Shown here one piece after another: positions 1 through 11,700 of a stretch of 64,000 nucleotides of DNA (position 1 is the stretch's first letter; every line of letters begins with the position of its first letter). The position numbers and the translations under genes were made by a program. The stretch is from assembly GCA_963669155.1 (NCBI GenBank), contig OZ022577.1, positions 28,521,237 through 28,585,236 of the forward strand, written 5' to 3'. Below the pieces are notes generated by a model, which had not been told where the DNA came from, searched no databases, and saw only the letters and a program-made list of their open reading frames with translations. The stretch is from Arbacia lixula (lineage: Eukaryota > Echinodermata > Echinoidea > Arbacioida > Arbaciidae).

Positions 1-34
1 GGAGGTGAAGGCGAGACTAAGGGATCCAAATGGC

Positions 35-125
35 GTCCGTCCGTCGTCCGTCCGTCGTCCGTCCGTCGTCCGTCCGTCGTCCGTCCGTCGTCCGTCGTCC
101 GTCGTCCGTCGTCCGTCGTCCGTCA
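35..125. repeat. GTCC/CGTCCGT microsatellite
   Basis: This is a run of CGTCCGTC and GTCGTCC words with no other content. It sits directly left of the 157-bp satellite. A short open frame across it is only the translated repeat (Arg-Pro-Ser-Val) and is not a gene. Confidence 0.95.
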
Positions 126-130
126 CAAAT

Positions 131-1073
131 GTTAAAGTTTACCTGCAAGACTCTCTTTTGACAAATAACTTCACATGGGTTGCTTGGATTACAACCTAAC
201 TTGGGTCATAGATGCACTGGGGGTACCTTCATGTTATGGTACCGTTGGAGGTCACAGGATAAGGTCAAAGGTCATTTGAGGTCATACGTTAAAGTTTACC
301 TGCAAGACTCTCTTTTGACAAATAACTTCACATAGGTTGCTTGGATTACAACCTAACTTGGGTCATAGATGCACTGGGGGTACCTTCATGTTATGGTACC
401 GTTGGAGGTCACAGGATAAGGTCAAAGGTCATTTGAGGTCATACGTTAAAGTTTACCTGCAAGACTCTCTTTTGACAAATAACTTCACTTGGGTTGCTTG
501 GATTACAACCTAACTTGGGTCATAGATGCACTAGGGGTACCTTCATGTTATGGTACCGTTGGAGGTCACAGGATAAGGTCAAAGGTCATTTGAGGTCATA
601 CGTTAAAGTTTACCTGCAAGACTCTCTTTTGACAAATAACTTCACATGGGTTGCTTGGATTACAACCTAACTTGGGTCATAGATGCACTGGGGGTACCTT
701 CATGTTATGGTGCCGTTGGAGGTCACAGGATAAGGTCAAAGGTCATTTGAGGTCATACGTTAAAGTTTACCTGCAAGACTCTCTTTTGACAAATAACTTC
801 ACATAGGTTGCTTGGATTACAACCTAACTTGGGTCATAGATGCACTAGGGGTACCTTCCTGTTATGTTGCTGTTGGAGGTCACAGGATATGGTCAAAGGT
901 CATTTGAGGTCATACGTTAAAGTTTACCTGCAAGACTCTCTTTTGACAAATAACTTCACATAGGTTGCTTGGATTACAACCTAACTTGGGTCATAGATGC
1001 ACTGGGGGTACCTTCATGTTATGGTACCGTTGGAGGTCACAGGATAAGGTCAAAGGTCATTTGAGGTCAGGGA
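131..1073 (+). repeat. 157-bp tandem satellite, six units
   Basis: The word GTTAAAGTTTACC recurs at 131, 288, 445, 602, 759 and 916, exactly 157 bases apart each time, and the last unit ends near 1073. The units differ by only a few substitutions. The end of each unit contains four direct copies of AGGTCA with spacers of 7, 1 and 4 bases, which resemble nuclear-receptor half-sites arranged as DR7, DR1 and DR4. In the fifth unit the second half-site is altered to TGGTCA. Open frames crossing the array are by-products of the repeat and are not called as genes. Confidence 0.95.
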
Positions 1074-2562
1074 TACAATTCTTTTGCGTAGCAACGGAGA
1101 TCACGATATTTCTGGTTATTTTCGCAAGTGGGCGAGACACAATATCGCTAATGCCTTGTTTTTTTCAACGACATTTCACTCATACCCAGTTTGCCTCATT
1201 ATCTTTCAAATGTTTCTCCCGATCGTAATATGAAATTAAAAAAAAATCAGGCTGTGTGTGTGTTCTACAAGTTTTCAAAGACTCAATTGTCTTATTTTTC
1301 CTTAAATCCCATGAAATTATCGAGTATATATTAATTTTTGTTCATTAAAGACGTAGTGCTATTTCCCTAGCTGTCACTGGTGTGATGGTGTAAAGGGGTG
1401 AAAATGTCATTCCTTTCCTCAAATTTGTCAAACGGCAAAGACATTATCAATTAGTTAGATCTTACTTTAAGAAACTTGATTTAAAACTGTACCGGTACGG
1501 CATTGTACGCAGTGTACGACCGGTACGCCTCATGCGTAGAGCAACAACGTTGCGAATTGTTGAACTAGCGATTAGGAAATACTGCTGCATTAAGCTTCTT
1601 ACACTTTTAACAAAATGTAATATTTAGTATATAAATGTCAATTGCACGGTAACGTTCACCTTAAAGGATTCAGAGAGCAATTATAGTTCACATCCTGCTT
1701 CCTTTTCTCTTACTACGCTTAAATGACTTTGATGTTTGACTTTGTGCTGCTATAGATTTAAACATGGATAGACTATAATCATCCCTGTAATTATCTTTGA
1801 TTAAATACATTGCACATTAAAACCAGTTTTTAGAAAATGACGAGTGTTTTACCAGTGTTTAACAAACAAATCACACGATTGCCTTATTGTATAACCAAAA
1901 TTGCCTGAATTGCAAAATTTGCTTTAGTTAACAAACATGATAATGATTAACCTTGATTCTAGGCTTTAGGACATTTCTACTTCACAGCAATATTACAGAG
2001 TCTATAGTGCACTCTTTCATTCACACCTTTTCTCCCTCCAGCCGGAGAAGGCAGCGGTAATTATTAATCTACTGCAGCCAGACCCGTGTATGGCATATTG
2101 TAGTTTGGATTGGAAATTCCTAACAGCCTGGAAACCAAGCTAGGTAATTATGCACCAAAAAACGCCACGTATGTGCTCACGGCTCTAAACGACGCGTTGC
2201 GCCATGTTTTTTGCATAAAATACCTCTTTTCGCCGAGTGCGCGCAGTTAATTTCTCTCTTTAATTCCTTGAGAAAGCACCAAATCCTTTCGAGAAACTTG
2301 CTCCGTAGGAACAGCTTTGCTTCTTATGAATATGCATAAAACAAAGTTCATACCATACTCGTTCTAGTAATCTTAAGTTTAAACTTCATATCCATATTTT
2401 TTAATGTAAACTTTTGCTTTATAAAAAAGCTTAAAAATTACATATATGATTGTTCATATTTTAGGTTTGGCTAAAATTGTCATGGTAATTTGCTCAAAGT
2501 TTTTTTGAAGGTATAAATGATATCCTCTTGGAGAGCGAGGATAGGGGTCAATACCGTCAATG

Positions 2563-2945
2563 AAGTTTGAAGTTTGAAGTTTGAAGTTTATTTATTATTT
2601 CTGACGACCCCTTTCGAGGTATGAGAAATACACAGTAACTTGTACAATACAATTTATATATATAAATATATATATACACACACATATGTTTTCTTTAAGA
2701 AAAAGAAAAGAAAACAGTTTCGAAATACATGTACATGTAATAGTATTTGCAATATTTACAAGTATTCACAGAAGCAATGTATCGCAGTTTATAACACAGG
2801 CCTATAAAAAAGTTTGGATCAATTTATGTCTTAAATTTCGCCATTATGAGTTTAATGAACTTGGCAAGTTGTGATAATTTTAATTTTAATTTTAATTTTA
2901 ATTTTAATTTAATTTTAATTTTAATTTTAATTTTAATTTTTTTTA
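2563..2945 (+). mobile_element. U1-specific ~380-bp insertion with (TTTTAA)n tail
   Basis: The other units read continuously through GTCAATGCTAGGCCAACG, while U1 is interrupted between GTCAATG and AGGCCAACG. The insert begins with about four GAAGTTT repeats, passes through a TA/CA-rich stretch near 2655-2690, and ends in an AATTTT-repeat tail of about 65 bases. A low-complexity tail suggests a SINE-like or other non-LTR-mobilised element. No coding domain and no clear target-site duplication are visible. The 62-codon frame inside it is probably fortuitous. Confidence 0.7.
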
Positions 2946-3244
2946 GGCCAACGCTATGCGATTATGACGTATGTGTAACTAGGATGGGCGCTCATTGGCA
3001 ACCGTTTGGCGCATAAGCAGTAAGCATTAACACAAGTTCTCCATGACCGAATAAGATGAGAAAATTTATTTGACTTTTGTGAAAATACTTTACATCAAAG
3101 ATCTACCGCATATAATATCCAATACCATACTCTTAATATCTAAACTTGAAAAAACACATGTTTCTTTTTGTTTGTGTCCTATATCATGCCGGTAAATCGT
3201 TTCTTACCAAATTGGCTACTACTATTAAAGCGCCCATTGCATTA

Positions 3245-3252
3245 TGACGTCA
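3245..3252. promoter_or_regulatory. Palindromic CRE (TGACGTCA) upstream of copy 1
   Basis: A perfect cAMP-response-element palindrome lies 196 bases before the ATG. It is kept in all five units within a conserved stretch that also holds ATTGG (inverted CCAAT) words at about 2994 and 3211. CREs of this form bind CREB/ATF bZIP proteins in animals; its use here is inferred. Confidence 0.5.
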
Positions 3253-3440
3253 TACGCGCATAAGATATGTCGGTGCGCGTCAAGAGTGCAATGCATACAA
3301 AAGTAAACATAACGTGAAACGGGGTTATTAAAGGAAACATCCACCAAGCAGATCCCTTACAAAATACGAGCTGAGGATTTAAATTGCTTGTGATAATATT
3401 TGTTTCCAGCATTTCGTCTTACACAATCTCTTCCAAAACC

Positions 3441-5695
3441 ATGGGCCGCAATCGCTGGCAGATAATTAAGAGGCGCTTGCAAAAGAAACACAAGGTAACA
3501 TATCCGTTAATAAAATTGACATTTACTGAGGGTGAAATTCATTTTTTATAATCTCTGCTTTTATATATGGATGTATTGTGATGCATCGCATTATTGTGAA
3601 ATTATCAGCTATGGTTGTCAGTTGCTATCTCACGTGTGAATAAACATGCATTTATCTCCAGTATCGTGCTTTTACATGTACCAATTCTGTGCGCCGTGCG
3701 TATAATCATATATTTATATATATTTCTTCTTTTTGGTTAATTTGTCGATTCAGGACATCAACACAATATCTTTTTTTTTTGCGTTACTTTCTAGAATATT
3801 TTTTTTAATATGAAAGTACACCAATGTGAGCAAATTGTGTATTGTCTTAGATTTTTGAAAAAATGTTATGAAAACCTGTTTCTTGGAACATAATTTCTAA
3901 ATAATACTTCCATCATCATGTTTGTGATTTTCTTCTGCTGCTTGTATTTTTATCTAATACCTTACTTCCGCCTATTCTAATGTTGTTTAGATCGGGCCGC
4001 TGCCTGGGCAGAACCAGTTGGAAACCGCCCCTGTGTCACGAACACCAGCGCAACTTGACGCACTGTTTACTGCCAACACACTCCTCAAGCCCCTCACACC
4101 CGACATCGTCGAAGATAACACAGACGAGGATATCAAGAAGCAAGTCAAAGGGGATGGAGATCACACTGCAGCGACTCGAAGCCATTCACCTCCTTTGAAA
4201 GTTGGAGACATTGAAGATGGCGAGGAGATTGAGCATGTGTCAGGTATGTATAAGATACTTACACTGGATTCTATGTTCCAAGTTTCAGAGCCGATTGGAG
4301 TGAAAGATAGATGGATAGGTCGATGGGTGGACGACAGATAGATAAATACATACGTGGAGGAGAGAGGGGGGGGGGTTAGACATAAAGAAGTCTATCCTAT
4401 CAAAGCTTTTTAGGATAACAATGATCTGACAGAGGTAGGTAGGGACTGATAGAAGAACATACGTGTAGGGGGGGGGGGGGAAATGGAAATAGAAAGGGAG
4501 ATATGAATAAATATGATATCCATTCTCTGGGACGCACTTGTTCTTTGAATATTTACAGTGATCATCAAAAGTTACGTCTTAATTTTTTTGGGAGGTTTTC
4601 ATTATTTGTTGATGTGCCAAAGAACAACGTCTAAACAGGGTTTGAACATTAAAGCTCAAACATTATTTGCTGCTTCTTAGTATTCATATTCTTTGTTACA
4701 AGTCACAGTGTACTTCACATGCATCGTTTTATTTTGCCTGGAAAATAAATAACATTAAGAGATGAGTATCATTTTAGGTGTAAATATTGATATAGCTGCT
4801 TTATATTATGCTAGACATCCCGGGGACCTGCTCATACAACATTTACAATGGTTTCTCGCTGAAGAAGCCTCTTCAGGCCGCCCGCCTGCAAGCTAAAATG
4901 GAGACCGCCCGGGCACGAAGGCAGGTTAGTACATGTTCTGGCCAAATAGCGGAAACGCTCAGAGCTTTAATAGAAAACAAACCCACACATCATTTTATCG
5001 CCAATACGTAGATTGTGATATCCACTATTTCCCCCGCCTTGTCGATAGCTTTTTTTTTCTTAAATGGCAATACTTTTGTTGGCGTCTTGTAGACCTAGAA
5101 AATTATATTCTATTGATTTAATGGATATCATAGTGATTATAGTACGGCGCATTCTGCTTTGCCAAGAAGCAAACTGGCAGTCATGTGAACATGACTTCAT
5201 TTGACGGTTTACGTCTCGTTTGTGATGAACTTGTCAGTGCAGTGTTAATCCTATCTCCAAAACAATAAGTTGTCTAGTTTCTGTTGGTATATGCAATTTC
5301 TTCTCTGACGACCTGATAATGGAAAAATCTTAAAAGTTCTAATTTTGCTTGCAACTTCGCACCCAAGAGGATTATTTGAAGGGATCCATTGAATTAATTG
5401 TCAAGTATGCCTCTCCCCAACCCAACCATCATTCTTAATCTGCATTCCCTTTCTCCTATTTATTTTTCTTTTCCGTTTTCCTCCTCTTCTTTTCCTTTTT
5501 CTTCTTCTATTTTCCCCTTCCACCTCCCCCGTCTTTACACAATCTTCTCCTCTTCTTTTTCTCCACCGCCCCCCCTCTCTTTCACCCTTCTCTTCCCACT
5601 CGCAGCTGATCGAAACTCAGTTGAAGATCAAGCTCGCCGAGCGATTGGATACCAGTTACTTCCAACCGCCACCATTGCCAACAATAACAAGTTAA
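3441..5695 (+). CDS. Unrecognised 168-aa protein, tandem paralogue 1 (4 exons)
   Basis: Coding exons are 3441-3494, 3991-4243, 4815-4924 and 5606-5695, joined at GT-AG sites in phases 0, 1 and 0. The spliced frame is 168 codons plus TAA. The start has a strong context (AAACCATGG). Residues 1-18 are very basic (RNRWQ...KRRLQKKHK), like a nuclear-localisation or nucleic-acid-contacting segment. Residues 19-102 are hydrophilic, with an acidic patch (about 56-66) and an SPP phospho-site-like motif (84-86). Residues 118-153 form a charged, probably helical stretch (SLKKPLQAARLQ to KIKLAERL). The tail 157-168 is proline-rich (YFQPPPLPTITS). There is no signal peptide, membrane segment or catalytic motif, and I do not recognise the family. 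A pyrimidine tract of about 160 bases precedes exon 4. An AG after TTTGTTTCC just before the ATG could be an acceptor for an untranslated 5' exon. Copy-specific residues: His83, Gly90. Confidence 0.85.
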
Positions 5696-5925
5696 ACACC
5701 CGAAAGGCACTATTTAACAACCAATAATTACATCAGTGCAATTATTACTTTAAAATATATAACTACTCGCACAAGCATGCTAGGATTTCTAAAATCACTT
5801 ACAATTGAATTGTATGCGTAATTGAAACAATATTAGATTCGCACTGGGTGAAAGCCAAGAGGTATTTCAAATCTAACAAAATTGTAGCAAAAGCAAAAGC
5901 GTAGCAAAACATGTCATATATTTGC

Positions 5926-5931
5926 AATAAA
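5926..5931 (+). terminator. Candidate polyadenylation signal, copy 1
   Basis: AATAAA lies about 230 bases after the stop codon of copy 1. It is also present at the same place in copies 2-4. Confidence 0.45.
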
Positions 5932-6068
5932 CAATTCAACTGGGTCACTAGTTCATAGCGCTAGATTGCATACTAATTACCAAAAGCAGGATTTTGCAAA
6001 TTAGAAAACAAGTTAAGTCCGGATTTTAACCAACGTATGAATCAGTATGTGTTTTACAGTGGACAAGA

Positions 6069-6302
6069 TTAGCCGTCCATTGCACCTCTGTGCTTGCGCC
6101 CATCTGATCTTGCTTTGCAAAGGGGAAGATACAATTGCAACCCATAAATAACATTTCGGATGTGCAAACTGTACATCAAGGCAACAATTACCCCAACATA
6201 ATCTCTGAATGTAGTAAACAGCATCACGGTTGTGTACTGGAGTCTGCCAATGAAATGGCTCAAATCACTCAAATATAAACCAATCAAAATCAAGAGCGGC
6301 AA
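6069..6302 (-). other. Conserved 78-codon minus-strand open frame, U1
   Basis: This frame begins after CTCTAG on the minus strand, which is a plausible splice acceptor, and ends with ...RGAMDG and a stop. It has no ATG, so if coding it would be a terminal exon. The same 234-base interval is free of indels in all five units. On the plus strand, U1-U5 also share a shorter frame through the same bases, so indel-free conservation does not settle which strand, if either, is translated. Confidence 0.25.
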
Positions 6303-6673
6303 AGGCTAGAGTATAAAACGGCTTAGGCTTACTTGCACTTCAACTAAGTTCAGGTATAACTCATAACTCATAATTCATTGATCATAATATGGAAATAATT
6401 CCGCTCCGTCAACTATACATTTTTTTCTTATAGATATTCCTTTAAGTAACAGTTTTGGAAATCTTAAATCAATTTTTTGAAGTTGTGCTAAGACAGTTGC
6501 GAGCTGAAGCTAAATCTACACTTATTGTTCAAGTTTGATTAATTGTATCAATGCAGCAACAATCAATGCCACAATTGCAATATTGATTTAAAAGATATGT
6601 CCCAAAACAAATATAGGAAGAAACACTAAGGAAAGAATATGCACTGGTATTTATAATATAAAGGTTATGCAAG

Positions 6674-6708
6674 CCCCCCCCCCCCCAAAAAAAAAAAAAA
6701 AAAAAAAA
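6674..6708. repeat. polyC-polyA tract, U1
   Basis: A run of C is followed directly by a run of A. The same junction occurs in every unit with different run lengths, as expected from slippage. Confidence 0.9.
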
Positions 6709-7689
6709 CTTGACAAGCAACAAACAACGTAAATCGTCCATTGTGATCCTCTAAGTTTTTAATTCATTTGGATTCTTGATAGAATAATACTGTTTAAAAT
6801 GTGCACACTCTCCAAATCTAACTTTTGTCATATATGATATGATACGATAACGTTTGTAAAAACAATCGAACAATTGTGATTTTAGGTGAACAGCACAAAT
6901 AAAGCCATGTAAGTATTAATCTAACAAACGCACAAGTATGCAGCAACGTTAACAGCTGGTGACGAAAGTTACAAAGCTAATTATGCCACACTCCTACTGC
7001 TATGACAACACGTGATCATACTCCTGCTACATGTACTACTGCTATGAGTACTTCTACTTCATTACTGCAATTACAACCACGAACTATAAGAACAACAGCG
7101 ATAGGAATGATATATATGCAATTAACGATGCCACTACCCGTACCGCATGGGTAAGCCATAGGTATGCACAAAGTAAATAAACCAAAATAAACTATTATAA
7201 TAAACCCAAGTATGATAAGGCGAAAAAAAAACACCCAAAATTATATAAACAATATGAAAGACAAAATCAAAATTCCATCCCCCTAACAAAATGGAAAATT
7301 GAACCAAAATGAAAATATGTCGAGCAAAAATTGAATGGTATAAAATGAAGGAAAAATAGTTTCTTTTGAAAGAATTGATATACAACGTCGGTAGGGAAAG
7401 TCGGAAATTGTGACCTCAAATATTGGCATGGAAGTTAAGTAATACTTTATCTTAATCTTAAGTCGACTATATAATATTTAAATAGTGCTGATAAAAGTCA
7501 ATAGGCCTCTGCCTGAAAACGAAAGATCGCATCAAACAGATAAATTGACTAAACTTAAAGTAATATAAACAATTGTAACGAAAACTGCTACAGCAATGTA
7601 ATGAGCAACATCAACATAAATCAACCAAAGAAACTAAAACAAACAGTATCCTCTGCAACAACAGCCGCTAAACAGCGACGACAGACAGC

Positions 7690-8725
7690 TGTTGTATTAC
7701 AGTAGCAACACAATGTTGCTTCAACGGCAGCCGCAGGAACAGTGACAATAGAAGTCATCCCGTTACACAAAAATAAATCAACCATAAACAGTGCTCATGT
7801 GTTTGTCGCTTTTAGTCTCAAACTACTGCTTTTTTGCTTCACAAATACGTTTCATAACCATTCTTCGTTGAAATTGGACATTGTTCATCCCTCCACATAT
7901 TTTGTTGCTGCTACTCCAGCAGCCGACGTTGCAGCAACATTTATTGCTTCTATTCATGCATCGGCGGTTGCAGCAAGCTATGTAGCAATAGCATTAGTAG
8001 ACGTATCAAGAAATGAAATACAACCAACAATATCGACAACCGCTGAGAGAACAGCGACAACATACAGCTGATGTAGTACAGTAGCAACACACAATTTCTG
8101 CAACAGCTGCTACATGTAGGGGAGCAACAACATTTTTGCTGCAACGGCGGCTGCAGAAACAGCAACAACCTAAGTCGCTACAACGAACACTGCTTGTACA
8201 GGAGCAACATAATGTTGCTACATCGGTGGCTGCATGTACAGTAGCAACTGAAGTTGTTCTAACAATCATTGCATAGGTATTAGCAAAAAAATGTTGCTGC
8301 ACCAAGCGCTTCATGAGATTTGTTAACAAGATATTTCTTCAACGGCGGCTGCGGAAATAGCAGCAACTCAAGTAGCTACAACAGCCACTGCTTGTACAGT
8401 AGCAACACAATGTTGTTACAACGGTGGCTGCTTGTACAGTAGCAACTTAAGTTGCTGAATAGCTGCTGCTCGTACAGTAGCAACACAATGTTGCTGTAAC
8501 GGCGGCTGTAGGAATAACAGCACACTATGCCGTTGAAACAACCGTTCCATGAAAGAAGCATCAAAAGTTGCTGCAACAGTCGCAACATAAGTTGTTGCAA
8601 TACCCGTTGCCGCAATGGCGGCTGCAGGTACAGTCGCAACATAAGTTGCTCCAACACCCATTGTATGAACAGTACCAATAGATGTTGCTGTAACGTCGGC
8701 TGCTGGAATAGCAGCAACAAAATTC
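7690..8725. repeat. Hairpin-rich degenerate minisatellite, U1
   Basis: Degenerate units of roughly 40 bases combine GGCGGCTGC with GTAGCAAC and GTTGCTAC, the last two being exact inverted repeats around a 5-base loop (for example at 8399-8419). The overlapping Cys- or Ala/Thr/Val-rich open frames on both strands follow from the repeat and are not called as genes. About 150 bases near 7750-7900 are non-repetitive. Confidence 0.85.
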
Positions 8726-11700
8726 TGTAAATGGGTGAATGGATGGGTAATCTCCACGAAGAATGGATATGGAACTAACTTGTAAAGCAAGAAGCAGTAG
8801 TTAGAAGCTAAAACCAACTAAAACGTAAAAATGATTATTTATGGTTGATTTATGTTGGTGTAACATTAATTTCTTACATAAGAGTCAATAGTTAAATAAG
8901 TAAATACGGAACACATAGCAGCACTATCTAATCGTCTCAATATGTGCATATAAAATGGAATTGACTATTCAAGCAAAAAGCAACAGTGATATAACTAACC
9001 AGCCCAATTGCATAGAAACTATATTAATTTATGTTGTCTTCAAACATGTAAAATGTTTAACAACAAAGACGTAAGATATCAAAATCACACCCCTGAAATA
9101 ACAAATAAAATTGAAAAACTAGCCAACCCCTCAAAAAATCTAGCGCACAAATTGATAGTTCATCCCATCACCTTCACCAACGTTGATTATTTGCTTAATA
9201 CTACATATTAATTGTTTCACAAGATCAGAACAACACGTTATGGTGGTTGTAGTAGTAATGTAGTAGAAGTACTCTGAGCAGTAATACATGTAGTAGGATA
9301 TAGACAGAACAACAGCAGTAACTCACTCTGTACATGTTGTCATCAGGCCAGCCCAATTATGATAATCATTACGATTATTATTTCCTAACTACCATACAGC
9401 AATATGGTAAGCCCTGCAATAGCAAGTTGAATTCTAACATACAACTGTTAAAGAAACATATCAAGGAAAGGCAAGAACTGCCAGTGCATAATCTTTCATT
9501 CAAATTGTATTACACTGTTGAAGTATTCAACAAAAGCACACGTTGAAGGAAGTAATGCAATTACAAATACTAAAATGTTAACAACCAAAATTAAGCTACT
9601 GTGAATGGACAAATTCATGAATTATCAAGCATGCTGGTTTCGCAACTTTAGCAACGAATACGCTTTACCTTTTGATCAATTACATCAAACTTGAGTTAAA
9701 ACATCTGAACCTAAAATAGAAGATTAAGAATGAGTAAATTTTGGCATATATAGGGGTGCATACTAAGTGCTGCTCACTTGCAAAATACAATATTCGCAAA
9801 TAACTATATGGAACTGGAATATATCTACATCTCATAGACATAGGAGCACCGCACATTTTTTTTTCACAGATCGACTTCAATACTCCATGCGCTTCCGTGA
9901 TGCTTGCATACAACACATATCACTTTATCCCCTCGATATTAGATCAAAACGGAACCCGACTCTTCTTGTCCACTGTAAGACACATACTGATTCTACAGCA
10001 CAAACAAAAACAACCACCAATGCCGCACCACCACTGTGTGGGCAACTGCAATACTCTAAGGATAGTGACTGATAGGGTTTAACTACTGATTAAGATTCAG
10101 AATTAAAGGCTGCAGTATTATTGATGACAAATCTGAATCGAGAGAGAATGTGCAACCACTCATCGAAGCGCTATTGAAATATATGGAATATGAACTAATC
10201 ATATGCTACGCTATCATATTTTTTGCGATGCCTAATGCCGCAATAGTTGACTGAAATAATAAAATTGTATTCCTTAAAACCTGTATCCCGATGTGGTTTT
10301 ATAAGTCAAATGTAAACATTGGTTTGATAATGAAGATTTGGGTACAGTCGTGTGGTGTGCAATATTGACATCCAGAAAGTGTGTGGTACGTGGGAATGTG
10401 TCATCATGAACAGGTATTTACACAGACTGCGCGCAATGGAATTGTGGCGGTATTCTGGAGTATGTTTTATTATCATTAATCAACAATGAACGTTACAGGA
10501 TGCTGAATGCTTTGTTAGTGTTGTTACGTAACATATGCTCGCAAAATGTACATATTTCACATGAACATTCTATTCTTATTATAGATATGAAGAACTACAC
10601 TATATTCCCCATAAACCACGTAGTTTTATTTCATAGAAGGTAAACTGATAAGTGTCAGTATTATCTATAATTGCCCACTTATCACGAGTTCCAGTGTTCT
10701 GTGGATCATGCAGAATTAATTAATTTTACTGTATTAATCTTAGCACTCGCACTCTGCACCAAGACCATGAAAAACAATGCAAGACATTCCATTACTTTCA
10801 TTAATTGATTTATTTTATACATTTTAGTCAAGCTTTTACAAAAAAATTAATATAGTACTGAATAATTAACAGAATTTGATTGGTTATATAGAAATAGATC
10901 GAAGTATACACAGATAATTCAAAAAGATAAAAGTAAAAAAAAATGTATTTCTTAAATTGGACAACTGCCTCTTTATCGTCCTAATTTGGTAATACATCTG
11001 ATTGAGTCTGCATACAGTATAAGACATACAGTCACGAAACCCTGTCAAAATGAGGCATTCATATAAGAAATAATTTGTCTGAAATTGCAATTAGAATCTG
11101 TCTTGCTTTTGCAGAAACTATACAGGACTTACAATTTGGTTAGCATAATACATGTACATCAAATATTTGAGTGTCAAAGCGGACGGAAACAAAATAATGG
11201 TAATACAGGCAAAATCTACACCATTGTAGAGATTATAGACCAATAACCCTCCTCCCCGTTCAAGAGCGTAAAGCTATGAGAATAGTTTCTCAAATAATTA
11301 TGCCATTAATACTGACGTTTTTATCTACAGTTCTCACACAGTGTGTATGTTAGTCCTTCTAGTCACATTTTTGGCTTTAGCACATTAACGTATCTTCAGG
11401 TAATGTTGGAATGGACGGATGTAAAGTTGACACATGAATCTCAAGGTGATATCTTTCATGGCACAATTTACTTAGGACCTTACACGTCCTGTAGTATGAC
11501 CATTAACTCCACTTTTTTTTAAAGAATCACATAGATCCCACAAGAACTACATTTATGAGCACTTCTCCAACTGTCAAATGATAATAGCTGGACATGAATG
11601 ATGAAACAATACCATGGACACTATTTTTTTGTTCAACGACATTTCACTCATACCCAGTTTGCCTCATTATCTTTCAAATGTTTCTCCCGATCGTAATATG

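Larger units (their letters stand above)
1158..11624 (+). repeat. Tandem segmental duplication, unit U1
   Basis: This is the first of five head-to-tail units. It starts at a T-run followed by CAACGACATTTCACTC, a phrase that returns at the start of U2, U4 and U5. The order is: 5' flank 1158-3440, four-exon gene 3441-5695, 3' flank with a polyC-polyA tract, minisatellite about 7690-8725, and spacer 8730-11624. In the spacer I see no gene beyond short frames that are not consistently kept among units. U1 alone carries a 380-bp insert (2563-2945). It lacks the LINE fragment present in U3/U4, and it lacks the 131-bp spacer segment present in U2, U3 and U5. Confidence 0.9.

Noticed and set aside
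5-199. 64-codon Arg-Pro-Ser-Val frame at the window start
   Set aside because: It is a translation of the GTCC microsatellite.
3980-4198. 72-codon frame (MLFRSGRCLGR...) overlapping exon 2 in all copies
   Set aside because: It is the +1-shifted shadow of exon 2. The exon frame splices in phase with exons 1, 3 and 4 and the shadow does not.
7690-8725. Regularly spaced palindromic repeats resembling a CRISPR array
   Set aside because: The units are degenerate, spacers are not unique sequences of constant length, there are no cas genes, and the surrounding DNA is eukaryotic with spliced genes.
8416-8817. Open frames of 100-140 codons across the minisatellites on both strands
   Set aside because: They consist of repeat-encoded Ala/Thr/Val or Cys/Leu/Gln strings, overlap one another on both strands and change length between units. 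There is no start context or domain.
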